Below, piece after piece: positions 17,432-26,774 of a DNA stretch of 64,000 bases. Origin of the DNA: CAIMUS01 sp046347625 (GTDB taxonomy: Bacteria; Pseudomonadota; Gammaproteobacteria; Competibacterales; Competibacteraceae); NCBI GenBank assembly GCA_046347625.1, contig JAXMFU010000001.1:1364001-1428000 (forward strand). Direction: 5' to 3'. The position numbers were made by a program, and so were the translations under genes. The first letter of the stretch is position 1. Each line of letters starts with the position of its first letter. Under the pieces are notes generated by a model that was not told the origin of the DNA, made no database searches, and saw only the letters and a program-made list of their open reading frames with translations.

Positions 17432-19924
17432 ATGGCGGCAACCGCTACGCCGGGTCCGGTCCACCGTACCACCCTGCTGGTCGGCTATGGGAATTTCGGC
17501 CTGGATGCCTTGCGCCGATTCCTGGCCAGCACCGCCACCCGTGGGGTGCTGGTCTGGGAGGAGTCCACCGGCGCCGACAGCAACGAGCGCCGCCTGTGCG
17601 ATCTGGCACTGCTGTGGATACGCGATCCCTTCGAAACCGGCGGGTCGGGGACGAATGAGGAAAGCATACTGGAAGGCAGCCATATCGAACTCATGCGGGA
17701 TCTGTATCAGCAGATTCAAACCGTCGAGCAGGCAGGAGCGAAAAGTGCCTTCGAAGAGGCCATGGAAGCCGCCGCCCGGGTGCTGCTGGATGCGGCCACC
17801 CGTGCCGCTCGGCGCGAAAATCTCCCCCTCGGACTGGATGTGATCGTGCTGGCGCGCCCCGGTAACCCGGCCGTTATCGGCAGATTGACGCCGTTACTGG
17901 TCGCCGGCCTGGAGCGCCTGCACCAGTATGCCACCCAGCTGCAGCGCGCGGTGACCGGCGCCGCCGCCCTGAACTTTATCCAGATTCTGGATTTTGCCAA
18001 TTACTGGCAACGCTCCGACCAGGGACAACAGATTCGAGTGGCGGTGCAGGGAGCGGTGGAACGTTGGCAGCAACGCCGTCAGGAAGGTAGGCCGACTTTC
18101 GGCCGTATCTATCTGGTCGATGGCCATACCGCCGACGGGATCCGGGACGAGCGCCAGCGGATCGATGAAATCAGCCTGTTTCTGGAGTTCCTGCTGTTCG
18201 AGGGACAACGCGGGGGCGAGTTGCAACCACTGTATCAGGCGCTGTCTCCACAGGAACCCCCGGTGGCAACCTTCGGAATCCGTCTGCTGGAGCGCAGTGC
18301 CGGATTGTTGAGCCGCCTGGCAGCGGCTCGGTTCGGTATCGATTGGCTGGATTATCTGGCCGGCGACGACACCTTGAGGCTGGCGGCGGAACCCGTGGAA
18401 TTGCGCCGGCAATTGGCGCCTTATCGTGCCGCCGAACTGGAACACCTGGTAAAAGGAGAGGGTTTATGGACCGAACTCTACCGTCAACTGGAACGACTGA
18501 CGCAGGAACTCGCCGGTTTGCAGGTCGATCTCCCCGATTGGCCGCAACAAATCCAGACCCGCTATGAACAGGCGATCAGGCGGATAGAAAGCGAGCTGGC
18601 GACTCAGGTTCATAATCACATGCAGACGCTGAGTCGGGACCAACTGGCCAATCTGCCGGCAGCCCTGCATACCGGTATCGATGCCGCGCTCCATCACGAG
18701 CGGCAGCCGACGCCGCTGGGTGCGGTGATTCGCGAGGTGGAAGCCGCGGTTACCGAGCTCGAACAGGCACCGGTCGGAATACCGCCGACCGCCGGCGGCA
18801 GTGCCGCCGCCTTGGCAGAGTTCGCCACCCTGCATCGAGCTTATCGCCGTTTTCAACAGGAACAAGTGGATGCCGATGGCCTGATATCATGGTGGCCGTT
18901 GTTCGCGCTCGTGCTCAGTCTGGGCTTAAGCCCGGTGCTGGCGGAAGTTGTCGACGCTCTTGCCAAGCCCGATGCTACCGCGCACTTCCTGGTCCAGGGG
19001 GCTTATGCGAGCGCCCGGTGGTTGGTTGCGCATCCTCCGCTTCTGATAATAACCCTGTGGCTGCTGTTCTGGGGGGTGGGAGCGAAGCTTTTCCAGCGCG
19101 GCATTCGCGGCCGAATCCAACGGGCAAGACGCTTCTGGCACGAGCCTGAACGCGGTCGGCTGGTCGATCGGCTACGGGCACTGTTGCGCCCGGATGGTGG
19201 ACTCGGCAAACCCCTGGTCGGGTTTCTGGAGCGGTTGCTCCAGGATATGGCGTTAAGCCTGCGCAGCGAGGTCAGTCGGGAGTTGGGCCGGGTATTGAAG
19301 CGACTGCAGGAACGCCGCCGTGAACTCACCTGGCTGCGGGAACAGTTGCGGGAGTTTTTAAAACTGTACGGTCTTAATCCGACCATCCAGAGCGAGGAAT
19401 GGACCCGCTTGCACCAGGAAACTACGGGCATCCGCTATGCCGTGGAACAATATCAGGATTTCCAGCGGATGCTGCAAACCAACCCGCCGAGTCCCGAGCG
19501 TTTTTTATCCACCCAGGCGGAGAGACGGCCTTTTACCGGCTGGGAGCAGCGCTATAGCGCCGTGTTTCTCTATCCGTTGCGTTTTATCGATGAACTCAGC
19601 CGGCAATACCGGGACCCGTTCCTGGAAGAGCTCGCCAAACCGGGTCTGGGTAATGAACAGGTCGTCCGTTCGCAGGAATTCCGGGCTTTTCTCAAACGTT
19701 ATGGCACTTTTGCCCTGGCTTTTTCCTGGAAAGCCCAGGCCGGTGTACCGGTCGACCGGCTTTATTGCCTGCTACCGCGGATCTGGCTGGGATTGCAGGG
19801 AAGCCGCGATGCGCTGACCGATCTCGGCATTGTCGAGCGCAACATGCTGGTCGGCGAGGACGTGGCCCGGGCGTATCTGCTGCGGCTGCAACTGGGGGTG
19901 GAAACGGCGTGTCTGCTGAATTGA
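17432..19924 (+). CDS. Large protein with two TM helices, partner of the tubulin-like protein
   Basis: An 830-residue protein. The N-terminus (TTLLVGYGNFGLDALRRFL) resembles the nucleotide-fold start of the preceding tubulin-like protein, but no GGTGSG loop follows, so nucleotide binding is doubtful. Two transmembrane helices lie at about 483-505 and 537-556, with helical, coiled-coil-prone sequence before and after them. The stop overlaps the next start (TGATG). It could anchor the tubulin-like protein to the membrane (inference from order and fold hint). The family is not recognised. Confidence 0.7.
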   Translation: MAATATPGPVHRTTLLVGYGNFGLDALRRFLASTATRGVLVWEESTGADSNERRLCDLALLWIRDPFETGGSGTNEESILEGSHIELMRDLYQQIQTVEQAGAKSAFEEAMEAAARVLLDAATRAARRENLPLGLDVIVLARPGNPAVIGRLTPLLVAGLERLHQYATQLQRAVTGAAALNFIQILDFANYWQRSDQGQQIRVAVQGAVERWQQRRQEGRPTFGRIYLVDGHTADGIRDERQRIDEISLFLEFLLFEGQRGGELQPLYQALSPQEPPVATFGIRLLERSAGLLSRLAAARFGIDWLDYLAGDDTLRLAAEPVELRRQLAPYRAAELEHLVKGEGLWTELYRQLERLTQELAGLQVDLPDWPQQIQTRYEQAIRRIESELATQVHNHMQTLSRDQLANLPAALHTGIDAALHHERQPTPLGAVIREVEAAVTELEQAPVGIPPTAGGSAAALAEFATLHRAYRRFQQEQVDADGLISWWPLFALVLSLGLSPVLAEVVDALAKPDATAHFLVQGAYASARWLVAHPPLLIITLWLLFWGVGAKLFQRGIRGRIQRARRFWHEPERGRLVDRLRALLRPDGGLGKPLVGFLERLLQDMALSLRSEVSRELGRVLKRLQERRRELTWLREQLREFLKLYGLNPTIQSEEWTRLHQETTGIRYAVEQYQDFQRMLQTNPPSPERFLSTQAERRPFTGWEQRYSAVFLYPLRFIDELSRQYRDPFLEELAKPGLGNEQVVRSQEFRAFLKRYGTFALAFSWKAQAGVPVDRLYCLLPRIWLGLQGSRDALTDLGIVERNMLVGEDVARAYLLRLQLGVETACLLN

Positions 19925-22767
19925 TGCTGCCCTGGGGTCCGGTGGTGCTGGCTGTACCGCTGGGTGTGCTGATGGACCGGCTGGCCCGCCTGCGGTGCCC
20001 GGACGGCGAACGGGGGGATTACTGGAGCCGGATCGTCTGGTGGTATCTGTATCCTCTCGCCGGGTTGCTCCTGTTATCCCAGGTGCTGGTCACCATCAGT
20101 TGGTGGCCGGTCGGCTGGTCCTTGTACCTTGACCTGCAGTCGGGAATTTCCAGGGGGTCCTGGTCTCACTGGACCGCCCTGCTGCTGCCCTTCATCGGCT
20201 GGGTGCTGGCTTTGCTGCTGGGGCTGGCGCTGAAACCCGCCGAACGAGAACAGGCGCGCCGGCTGGCCGGCGGGGCCGGATTCGGTAATTCCCGCTACTG
20301 GCTGCTGTGGTGCGCTTTACCCTTGGTTTTGATTCCGGCGTGCCGGGCGAATGCAGTGGTCGGTGGTGAGAGCGCCTATCCGGCGGCGGTCTGGAGCACG
20401 CTGATGGCAACGGCGTTCACGCTGGTCGGTATCGCGTTCAGTGCCGGCCGGGCACCGGCTACCGTCCCGGCGGCGGCGACGGCGCCGACGGAAACCGCCG
20501 GTCGACTGCAGCCCTGGCCTGACCTGCTGGCGGCCCACGGTATCCAGGTCCAAACCCTGGTTACCTGGCCGGCCGGTACCCCGCTGCGGGCGGTACGCGG
20601 CGGCGAAGCCCAGGGGCTGGCGGACCGACTGAATTCGATGGGTGCTCGGGCCATTGCTCCTGAACTGATCGAGGTGGTCGCGGCACTGCTGGAACCGGAA
20701 CCACGAGCGGACGACTCGAGTTTCATCCGGCTGGTATTTGCGCCCGATGACTGCGGTCAGGTGGAGGTGGTAAGCCTGGCGGCGGCGCTGCTGGACCAGC
20801 GGACTCATACCGTGACCCTGGTGGTCACGGCACAGGAGGCGGCCGGGTTGGCCCGGCAACTGCAACACTGGTTGCCGGAGGCGGCCTCGCGGGTTGTGGC
20901 GCTGGAACGGAGTGAAATCCCGACGGAGGCGCTGATCTGGGTAACCGACGCCGAATTTCTCTCGGACCGCCTGTTAATGTTACTGAAAAATCCACAACTG
21001 GTGCGCCGCATCGGTCTGGTGGTCTGGTGGCAGTTGCAGGATTATACCGGTGTCAGAGCGGCTAACTTATGGGCGATTACCCGCCGTCTGGACCGACTGT
21101 TGCGTCGCCAGGGCCGCCACGATGTCCGCACCCTCGCGCTGCTGCGCCGGGTTTCCCATCCCGACGCCCAATTGGGCAATTTCGTCCGGCGTCTGCTGCC
21201 GTACCCCTTACCCCCCCGTGCCGAAGTCCATATCGAGCCGCGTCTGCCGCGTGCGGTCAATCTGTATCTGCTGGAGGCCCAGTCGGCCTCTCTGAACCGG
21301 CGCCCTACGCCGGAAAACAGACCGCAACCCCAATATCTGTTATTACAGGCCGCCGGCGCCTCGGTGGCCGGAGGATGGCCCACGTATCTGGAGCCGCCCG
21401 AGTTCATTTCGGACCCTGAACTGGCGCAATTCCGGCAGGCGGCGGCAGGCGCCATGACTCTGGGAGAGCGCTTATGCCCCGATCCCACCGCCGCCGGTGC
21501 CCGGCTGCAGCAAGTCCGGTCCGCCGATCTGCTGGCCTTGCCGGACCTGCTCGGTCAGGGAGGACGGACCGCGGCCGCCGGTTTGCCCCATCACGTCGGG
21601 ATGATGTCGCCTGCCAATCCTTATGTGGGGTACCTGTTGGGGATGCTCAAGCACAGCGGTACTTTCCCGGCCTCCCGCCGGCTGGTCTGTGCCGAGGCAT
21701 GCCCGGCGATTATCCGGCGGCATCTGTTGCTGGCCCTGAACGAACTGCCGGATACCCGCCGCGGCCTGTTGCAAAATGCGCTCTGGGACGAGCGGGTGGT
21801 CCGAGACACCTTGCAGGACCTGGCCAGGGCGGGCCAACTCACCCGACGGGAGGTCCGCTTCCTGGATGACAGCGATCGCCTGGTCAGTGAGTGGGAATAC
21901 CAGAGTCTGAGGATTCCTCCCGGCCAGTACTGTCCGCTGGATACCGTCGGCGTCAACCTGCTGGAAGTCCGCGAGCGCGCCGGTGGCGTCGAGGGCGGTG
22001 GCGTGCGGTTGCGCGTAGACCCGGAACGCCTGTTGATCAAAGCCTATCCCTATCGGATATTCATGCACCAGGGCCAGCGTTACCGGATCCGCGATTGGAA
22101 CTCGCCGCGTGAAGTGATGGAACGGGGTTGGCTGGAATGCCAGCGGGAAGCCCAGTGCGGCATGACCTGGCGTATCCATAATGCCTTTGTCTTTCGAATT
22201 CGGCCGCTGCCCGGCGAAACCGCGGTTGCCATCGGCAGCAAAAGCCGGTTGACACGGCTTTCGGTCGAGTTGAGCTATGAAGAGGAAGTCACCGGTGTGA
22301 TCGAATGGACGGCGGATTTCAGCCGACGCCCCCTGGCCGAGCCACAGCGGAGTTTTTTCAATCCGATCACCCAGACTTTCGACACCCGTGCACTGGTATT
22401 ACGGCTGCTGGAGCAACCGCTGGAACCGAACGCGCTGCCGTCGCTGTGCCAGGCCCTGCGTCATGTATTGCCCGTTCATCTGGGGGTGGAAGAAGATGCG
22501 TTGGAAGTCGTCACCCTGAACGGCGAAGATATCGACGGCGAAGCGACGTTCGGGGTCGCCGTGGTCGATCTTTACCCCGGCGGGATCGGCTTGATCGATG
22601 CCATTCACGATGATAATACCCTGCTGCTACACGTGCTGGAGTGGACCCGCAACTGGCTGGCGGTTTGCCCGGAGCAGGCTTTACAAACTCCGGCGGCACA
22701 AGCGACCAATCCCGACCAGCCGCCGCAACGGGCGGCGGCGCTTAAGCTGCTGGAGCAGATGATCTGA
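19924..22767 (+). CDS. Membrane protein with degenerate MrfA/YprA-like helicase and DUF1998-like tail
   Basis: A 947-residue protein. The first ~180 residues hold about five transmembrane helices. Around 270 a segment FAPDDCGQVEVVSLAAALLD sits where an SF2 helicase has its Walker A (PTGSGKTE). Around 350-395, ALIWVTDAEFLSDRLLMLL and IGLVVWWQLQDYTGVRAANL align in order with the 'TTPEML' and 'VVDEaHxYxGVFGAN' blocks of MrfA/YprA helicases, but the DEAH-type box reads WWQLQ. Near 690-720, AYPYRIFMHQGQRYRI resembles the 'AYPGxVYLHQGxxYxV' block of the same family, and GVAVVDLYPGGIGLIDAI near 880 resembles DUF1998. So the helicase appears inactive and membrane-bound. Start: ATG overlapping the upstream stop; GTG at 19909 is also possible. 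Confidence 0.6.
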   Translation: MLPWGPVVLAVPLGVLMDRLARLRCPDGERGDYWSRIVWWYLYPLAGLLLLSQVLVTISWWPVGWSLYLDLQSGISRGSWSHWTALLLPFIGWVLALLLGLALKPAEREQARRLAGGAGFGNSRYWLLWCALPLVLIPACRANAVVGGESAYPAAVWSTLMATAFTLVGIAFSAGRAPATVPAAATAPTETAGRLQPWPDLLAAHGIQVQTLVTWPAGTPLRAVRGGEAQGLADRLNSMGARAIAPELIEVVAALLEPEPRADDSSFIRLVFAPDDCGQVEVVSLAAALLDQRTHTVTLVVTAQEAAGLARQLQHWLPEAASRVVALERSEIPTEALIWVTDAEFLSDRLLMLLKNPQLVRRIGLVVWWQLQDYTGVRAANLWAITRRLDRLLRRQGRHDVRTLALLRRVSHPDAQLGNFVRRLLPYPLPPRAEVHIEPRLPRAVNLYLLEAQSASLNRRPTPENRPQPQYLLLQAAGASVAGGWPTYLEPPEFISDPELAQFRQAAAGAMTLGERLCPDPTAAGARLQQVRSADLLALPDLLGQGGRTAAAGLPHHVGMMSPANPYVGYLLGMLKHSGTFPASRRLVCAEACPAIIRRHLLLALNELPDTRRGLLQNALWDERVVRDTLQDLARAGQLTRREVRFLDDSDRLVSEWEYQSLRIPPGQYCPLDTVGVNLLEVRERAGGVEGGGVRLRVDPERLLIKAYPYRIFMHQGQRYRIRDWNSPREVMERGWLECQREAQCGMTWRIHNAFVFRIRPLPGETAVAIGSKSRLTRLSVELSYEEEVTGVIEWTADFSRRPLAEPQRSFFNPITQTFDTRALVLRLLEQPLEPNALPSLCQALRHVLPVHLGVEEDALEVVTLNGEDIDGEATFGVAVVDLYPGGIGLIDAIHDDNTLLLHVLEWTRNWLAVCPEQALQTPAAQATNPDQPPQRAAALKLLEQMI

Positions 22768-22792
22768 TTGCTTAACCGTCAGGACCGCACCG

Positions 22793-25096
22793 ATGTTCGA
22801 TAACAAGGCCCGTCAACAACTTCAGGATTTGCAATTTACCCTGCAAAGCTGGGAGCGCTCCGTACCGCCCCGCGCCCAGGCGTTCCACCGATTACGCCGC
22901 CGGTTGCAGCAGGATATCGAGTCCGAACTGACGCGTCGCCTCTCCTGGATCGGCGAAGAAACGGTGCTGAGTCACCGGCAGCGGTATGGTCAACTGGAAA
23001 AGCTGGCCGATAGCCTGACAGCGCTGAACCGCAAGGCGGAACAGTTGGAAGACGAGCTACGACAGCTCCAACAGGCGTTTCCCGAACCGCGGGAACTGAC
23101 CTTATGGTGGCAGGAGCGGTGTGAGCAATGGCGGCAGGAACTGGGACGGCTGACGGTGACCTGTGAACGGCAGGCCGATCTCTTTCAGGAAGAAGATACG
23201 CTGGAACGGATAGAAACCAGCCTGCGCCTGCACAGCGAGGCGCTGCAAGTGCTGCAAGAGGCCGATACGATCTTGCAGACGCTGGGCTCCAGCGCCGATA
23301 CCGCCACCCTGGAAGCCGAGTTGCCCGAACTGCGCCGGACGCTGGAGACGGTCGGCCCCTCCCAGGACATGATCCGGCGGCTCAAAGCGCTCTGTCAGCC
23401 CTTGCAGGCCAAGGCCCGCCAGCCTACCCCGCCGGAATTGCAGAATCTGTCTACGCTGCTGGCCGATATTCGCGGCTGGGTCCGGGAATTGAGCGCTCCT
23501 GCCGACCGGATGAGCGCATTGGAGCAACGGCACCGCCAACTGCTGGTGGAATGGCGCCGCCGCGACCCGGCGGAGCTACAGGAGGTCTTGCAGGAAGCCG
23601 ACGAGTTACGCGAGCAACTCACCGAACAGGCCCGCACCTTACGGGAGCGCAAGCGGCAGGGGTTCGAGGAATTGCTGTCCGATCTGATCTATGCCTGTGG
23701 CCCCCAGCCGGAAATTCAGCAACGCCTGGAGGCTCTCAAGCAACGCCTCGTAGACCGCTATCAACTGCATCGGGACTGGCTGGCGAAGTTCGAAGAAACC
23801 GACGAATTTTTCAAGGCGATTGCCGATAATCAGGCGCTGGCGCTGGAGCGGCGTCTGCGGGAGCGCCGCGAGGAACTGGAGACGGGCCTGCAGCAACTGC
23901 AAGCCCTGCCGCTGGCCGACGAATTGCGGCAGCGGGTAGAGCAACTGGAACGTGATGCTGAAGCGCTTTCCCATCTGCAAGAAGCTCAGGACGTACTGCG
24001 GGCTCTGCGCCAAAGCAACACCTTCAAACACCGTCTTGACGAACTCAGCAGTCAGGCCGGCCGGGATCTGGCCGAGCTGTCGGCAACCCAACAGCGCCTG
24101 CGGGAAGCCAATGGCCAACTGCAACAGGACGCCACTCGTATCGGGATTGCCCTCGACGATCTCACGCCGGCTATCGAAGCGCTGGATGAAGGCACCAGCC
24201 ACCGCACACTGGAACAGGCGCGGGGATTGGCCCGGGAATTGGAGGCACGGTTGCTGCAGAACCAGCAGCACTTTCTAGAGCGCTGCCGGGCGTTGTCAGC
24301 CGAACGGCTGGCCGAAATAGACAAAATTCAGCACATTTTAGCGCAGGCCGGAGTGGTCGCTGCCGACCCGGCGGTGACGCCACCGGAGCCTACCGCGATC
24401 ACCGAGACTCGACAGGCCGCCCAACGGGTCGCCATGCTGAACCAGGAATACCAGCACCTGGAACAGCGAGTGGAACAGGCTCTGACCGATTGTGAAGAAC
24501 AGCGTAACCGCCGGCAGGCGCAATTGACAGCGCTTGGCCTGGAAGCGCTGGATCCGGGCGATCGGGAGGAGGCAAAGGAACTCCTCACCCAGTTGCAGGC
24601 CGGCGCTTGGCTGATGGAGGCCGATCGGCTGCAACACCTGGAGCAACTTGCCGGGCTGCTGGCAGCAGGGGAAGCTTTAGTGGAGCGCCTGTCGGCCGAA
24701 CAGCAGCATTTACAGGACCAGTTCGAGGCCCTGAAACAGCGGCTGAAAGCATTCAATCAGGACCGGTCGAGGACCTTCTGCGCGAAGGAGTTAATCGACC
24801 GTGTGACCGATCTGATCTATGGCCTTCCCGCTCATCCCCAACGGATACATCTAGCGCAATTGAGTCTGGCTGGAAGCCTACTGGGTCGTATCGAGGCTCA
24901 GGCTTGCCGGCTGGCGGCGCAGGTCGTGGACGGGCAGGTGCGGGAGTTGCGCAGGGGCTTGCCCAACCATCCCGATCGCCGTAATGCGACGGCGCTTCTC
25001 GACAGGATCACCGCCCTGCAAGATGAAGAACCGGTACCGTTTCACTTGCGCGAGCGACTGCGGAAAGCCCTGATGCAGACAGGCAGGAGAAGCTGA
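22793..25096 (+). CDS. Long coiled-coil protein
   Basis: A 767-residue protein made almost entirely of Leu/Gln/Glu/Arg heptads, with no membrane segment or signal peptide. The coiled coil runs nearly end to end, like SMC-type arms but without ATPase heads. Structural role inferred: a rod or tether in the cytoplasm. It starts 26 bases after the helicase-like gene and is followed two bases later by the GTPase gene. Confidence 0.75.
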   Translation: MFDNKARQQLQDLQFTLQSWERSVPPRAQAFHRLRRRLQQDIESELTRRLSWIGEETVLSHRQRYGQLEKLADSLTALNRKAEQLEDELRQLQQAFPEPRELTLWWQERCEQWRQELGRLTVTCERQADLFQEEDTLERIETSLRLHSEALQVLQEADTILQTLGSSADTATLEAELPELRRTLETVGPSQDMIRRLKALCQPLQAKARQPTPPELQNLSTLLADIRGWVRELSAPADRMSALEQRHRQLLVEWRRRDPAELQEVLQEADELREQLTEQARTLRERKRQGFEELLSDLIYACGPQPEIQQRLEALKQRLVDRYQLHRDWLAKFEETDEFFKAIADNQALALERRLRERREELETGLQQLQALPLADELRQRVEQLERDAEALSHLQEAQDVLRALRQSNTFKHRLDELSSQAGRDLAELSATQQRLREANGQLQQDATRIGIALDDLTPAIEALDEGTSHRTLEQARGLARELEARLLQNQQHFLERCRALSAERLAEIDKIQHILAQAGVVAADPAVTPPEPTAITETRQAAQRVAMLNQEYQHLEQRVEQALTDCEEQRNRRQAQLTALGLEALDPGDREEAKELLTQLQAGAWLMEADRLQHLEQLAGLLAAGEALVERLSAEQQHLQDQFEALKQRLKAFNQDRSRTFCAKELIDRVTDLIYGLPAHPQRIHLAQLSLAGSLLGRIEAQACRLAAQVVDGQVRELRRGLPNHPDRRNATALLDRITALQDEEPVPFHLRERLRKALMQTGRRS

Positions 25097-25097
25097 G

Positions 25098-26774
25098 ATG
25101 GCTACAAGTAATCCCTGGCAGTGGCCGGCCCTGAAGGGCGCCGAACCCCCACAGCAATTGCAGTACGAGCGGGGTATCTGGGGTAAGGTCCATGGCGCCC
25201 CCACGGATTTTCGCCGGATTGCCGCTACGGCCAAATTCGCTTTGCAACACCCCCGTCTGGAACGGGAGCTGTTACTGGGCGGCGAGGAGCTGCCGCTGAA
25301 AACCCAGTGCTGGCTGAGCGTGGGCAATACCCATTATGCCGTTGCCTGTTATCCCAGCCGGGCCGTCGACAAGGCAGTGCGATCGGGCTTTCTGGAAAAG
25401 CAGATTATCGAATGGCGCCATCCACCGGAAGTTCCGGCAGCGTTGGGTGCATTACTGTTATTACCCGAAGTCGCCCGCTATACCGATGCGACCTGGTGGG
25501 ACAGCCGCAACCGGGCCGACTGGCAGGAAGCGGATTTCGTGCTCCCGCTCGGCGATTCCACCTGCCCACCACTGCCGGTCGGTGACCTGGAGTTACGGGT
25601 GCAACATGCTATCGAGGTGTTATCGAGTGCGGTATCCCTCGAAGCGCTGAGCCAGTTTTATGCGGCTGTCCTGGCCGGACAGCGTGCCGTGGCTCTGCCG
25701 GGACTGAGCCAGCCACTGCCTGCCGAAGCCCTGGGTGTGCTGTTGCTTCCCCTGGATCGCGCCAGGGCCGACCGATTTTCCTTGATTAACTGGCTTCCCT
25801 CCCGGCAGACCGAGAGTAAGGAACTGCCGCAACGCTGGGAGGCGATACTGGGTGGCGCCGCGCCGGGTCTTGCCTTGGAGTCGCCCGTGCCGTCCGCTTC
25901 CCAGTGGCGGCAGGCCGAGCGAATGGCGTTGGCGCTAAGCCGGCAGGCGCCGGACAGCCTGATCGAGCGGGAAACGGTGAGTCTTGTTGGGGAACCTTCG
26001 GCTGCCGCCGTAGACCAGGCGATTCAACTGGCTATCTGGGGGCCTTCGGCCTCCGGTAAAACCATGCTGTTGGCGCAACTCTATCTGGAAATCCATGCGG
26101 AAAAGGGCGATTGGGATATTTACCCCACGCAAAAGTCGCTGGAATTTATCGACCGCATGCAGGAATGGCGCATTAATAATCTTTTCCCACCGGCGACCCC
26201 GGTGGGTAAAAAAGATCAGATTATCTATGAGTTTTTCAACCACCGGACCCAGGTCAAAGCCTCCTTGTTGGTGGAGGACAGGGCCGGCAAGGATTACGAA
26301 TCACAGGAAGAAGAAAGCCGGCAGCGGATGAATACCGCCGCCGGTCTGGTATTACTGGTCGATCCGTTCCGGGAACAGGGCAAGCTGTATCTCGAACTGT
26401 CGCGCCTGCTCAATCGAATGCATGTAGACCGGCAGGAACCCGAACCGAAAGACCGGCGCCCTTTTGCGGTCTGTATTTCCAAGGCCGATTTCCTGATCGA
26501 ATCGCCGGCGGATTACCGCCGCGCCTGCCAGGAACCCGATGTTTTTGTAAGGGACAATGACCGCTGGGGCCTGGTGCCTTTGCTCGATCGCTTTTGCAGC
26601 AACTATCGGTTATTCCCGGTATCCGCCGTGGGTGTTCAAGTGCGCTATGGTGTCATCGAGCCTATCGCTTTTTATGATGAAAATCTGAAACTGCGGACCG
26701 GTGCCCAAGGTAGACCCTTTAACCTGATGGCTCCTTTTACCTGGTTGATCGACCAAGTGACGGTAAACCGATGA
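25098..26774 (+). CDS. P-loop GTPase with GTPase-associated N-terminal domain
   Basis: A 558-residue protein. The N-terminal ~290 residues begin with YERGIWGKVHGAPTDFRRIA and are shared with the next gene. They may belong to the GAP1-N-like domains described in predicted GTPase conflict systems (tentative). The C-terminal domain is a G domain: Walker A GPSASGKT at 315-322, switch II DRAG at 394-397 and SKAD at 461-464 in the NKxD position. It is predicted to be cytoplasmic. It overlaps the next gene by four bases (ATGA), so tight co-translation is likely. Confidence 0.75.
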   Translation: MATSNPWQWPALKGAEPPQQLQYERGIWGKVHGAPTDFRRIAATAKFALQHPRLERELLLGGEELPLKTQCWLSVGNTHYAVACYPSRAVDKAVRSGFLEKQIIEWRHPPEVPAALGALLLLPEVARYTDATWWDSRNRADWQEADFVLPLGDSTCPPLPVGDLELRVQHAIEVLSSAVSLEALSQFYAAVLAGQRAVALPGLSQPLPAEALGVLLLPLDRARADRFSLINWLPSRQTESKELPQRWEAILGGAAPGLALESPVPSASQWRQAERMALALSRQAPDSLIERETVSLVGEPSAAAVDQAIQLAIWGPSASGKTMLLAQLYLEIHAEKGDWDIYPTQKSLEFIDRMQEWRINNLFPPATPVGKKDQIIYEFFNHRTQVKASLLVEDRAGKDYESQEEESRQRMNTAAGLVLLVDPFREQGKLYLELSRLLNRMHVDRQEPEPKDRRPFAVCISKADFLIESPADYRRACQEPDVFVRDNDRWGLVPLLDRFCSNYRLFPVSAVGVQVRYGVIEPIAFYDENLKLRTGAQGRPFNLMAPFTWLIDQVTVNR

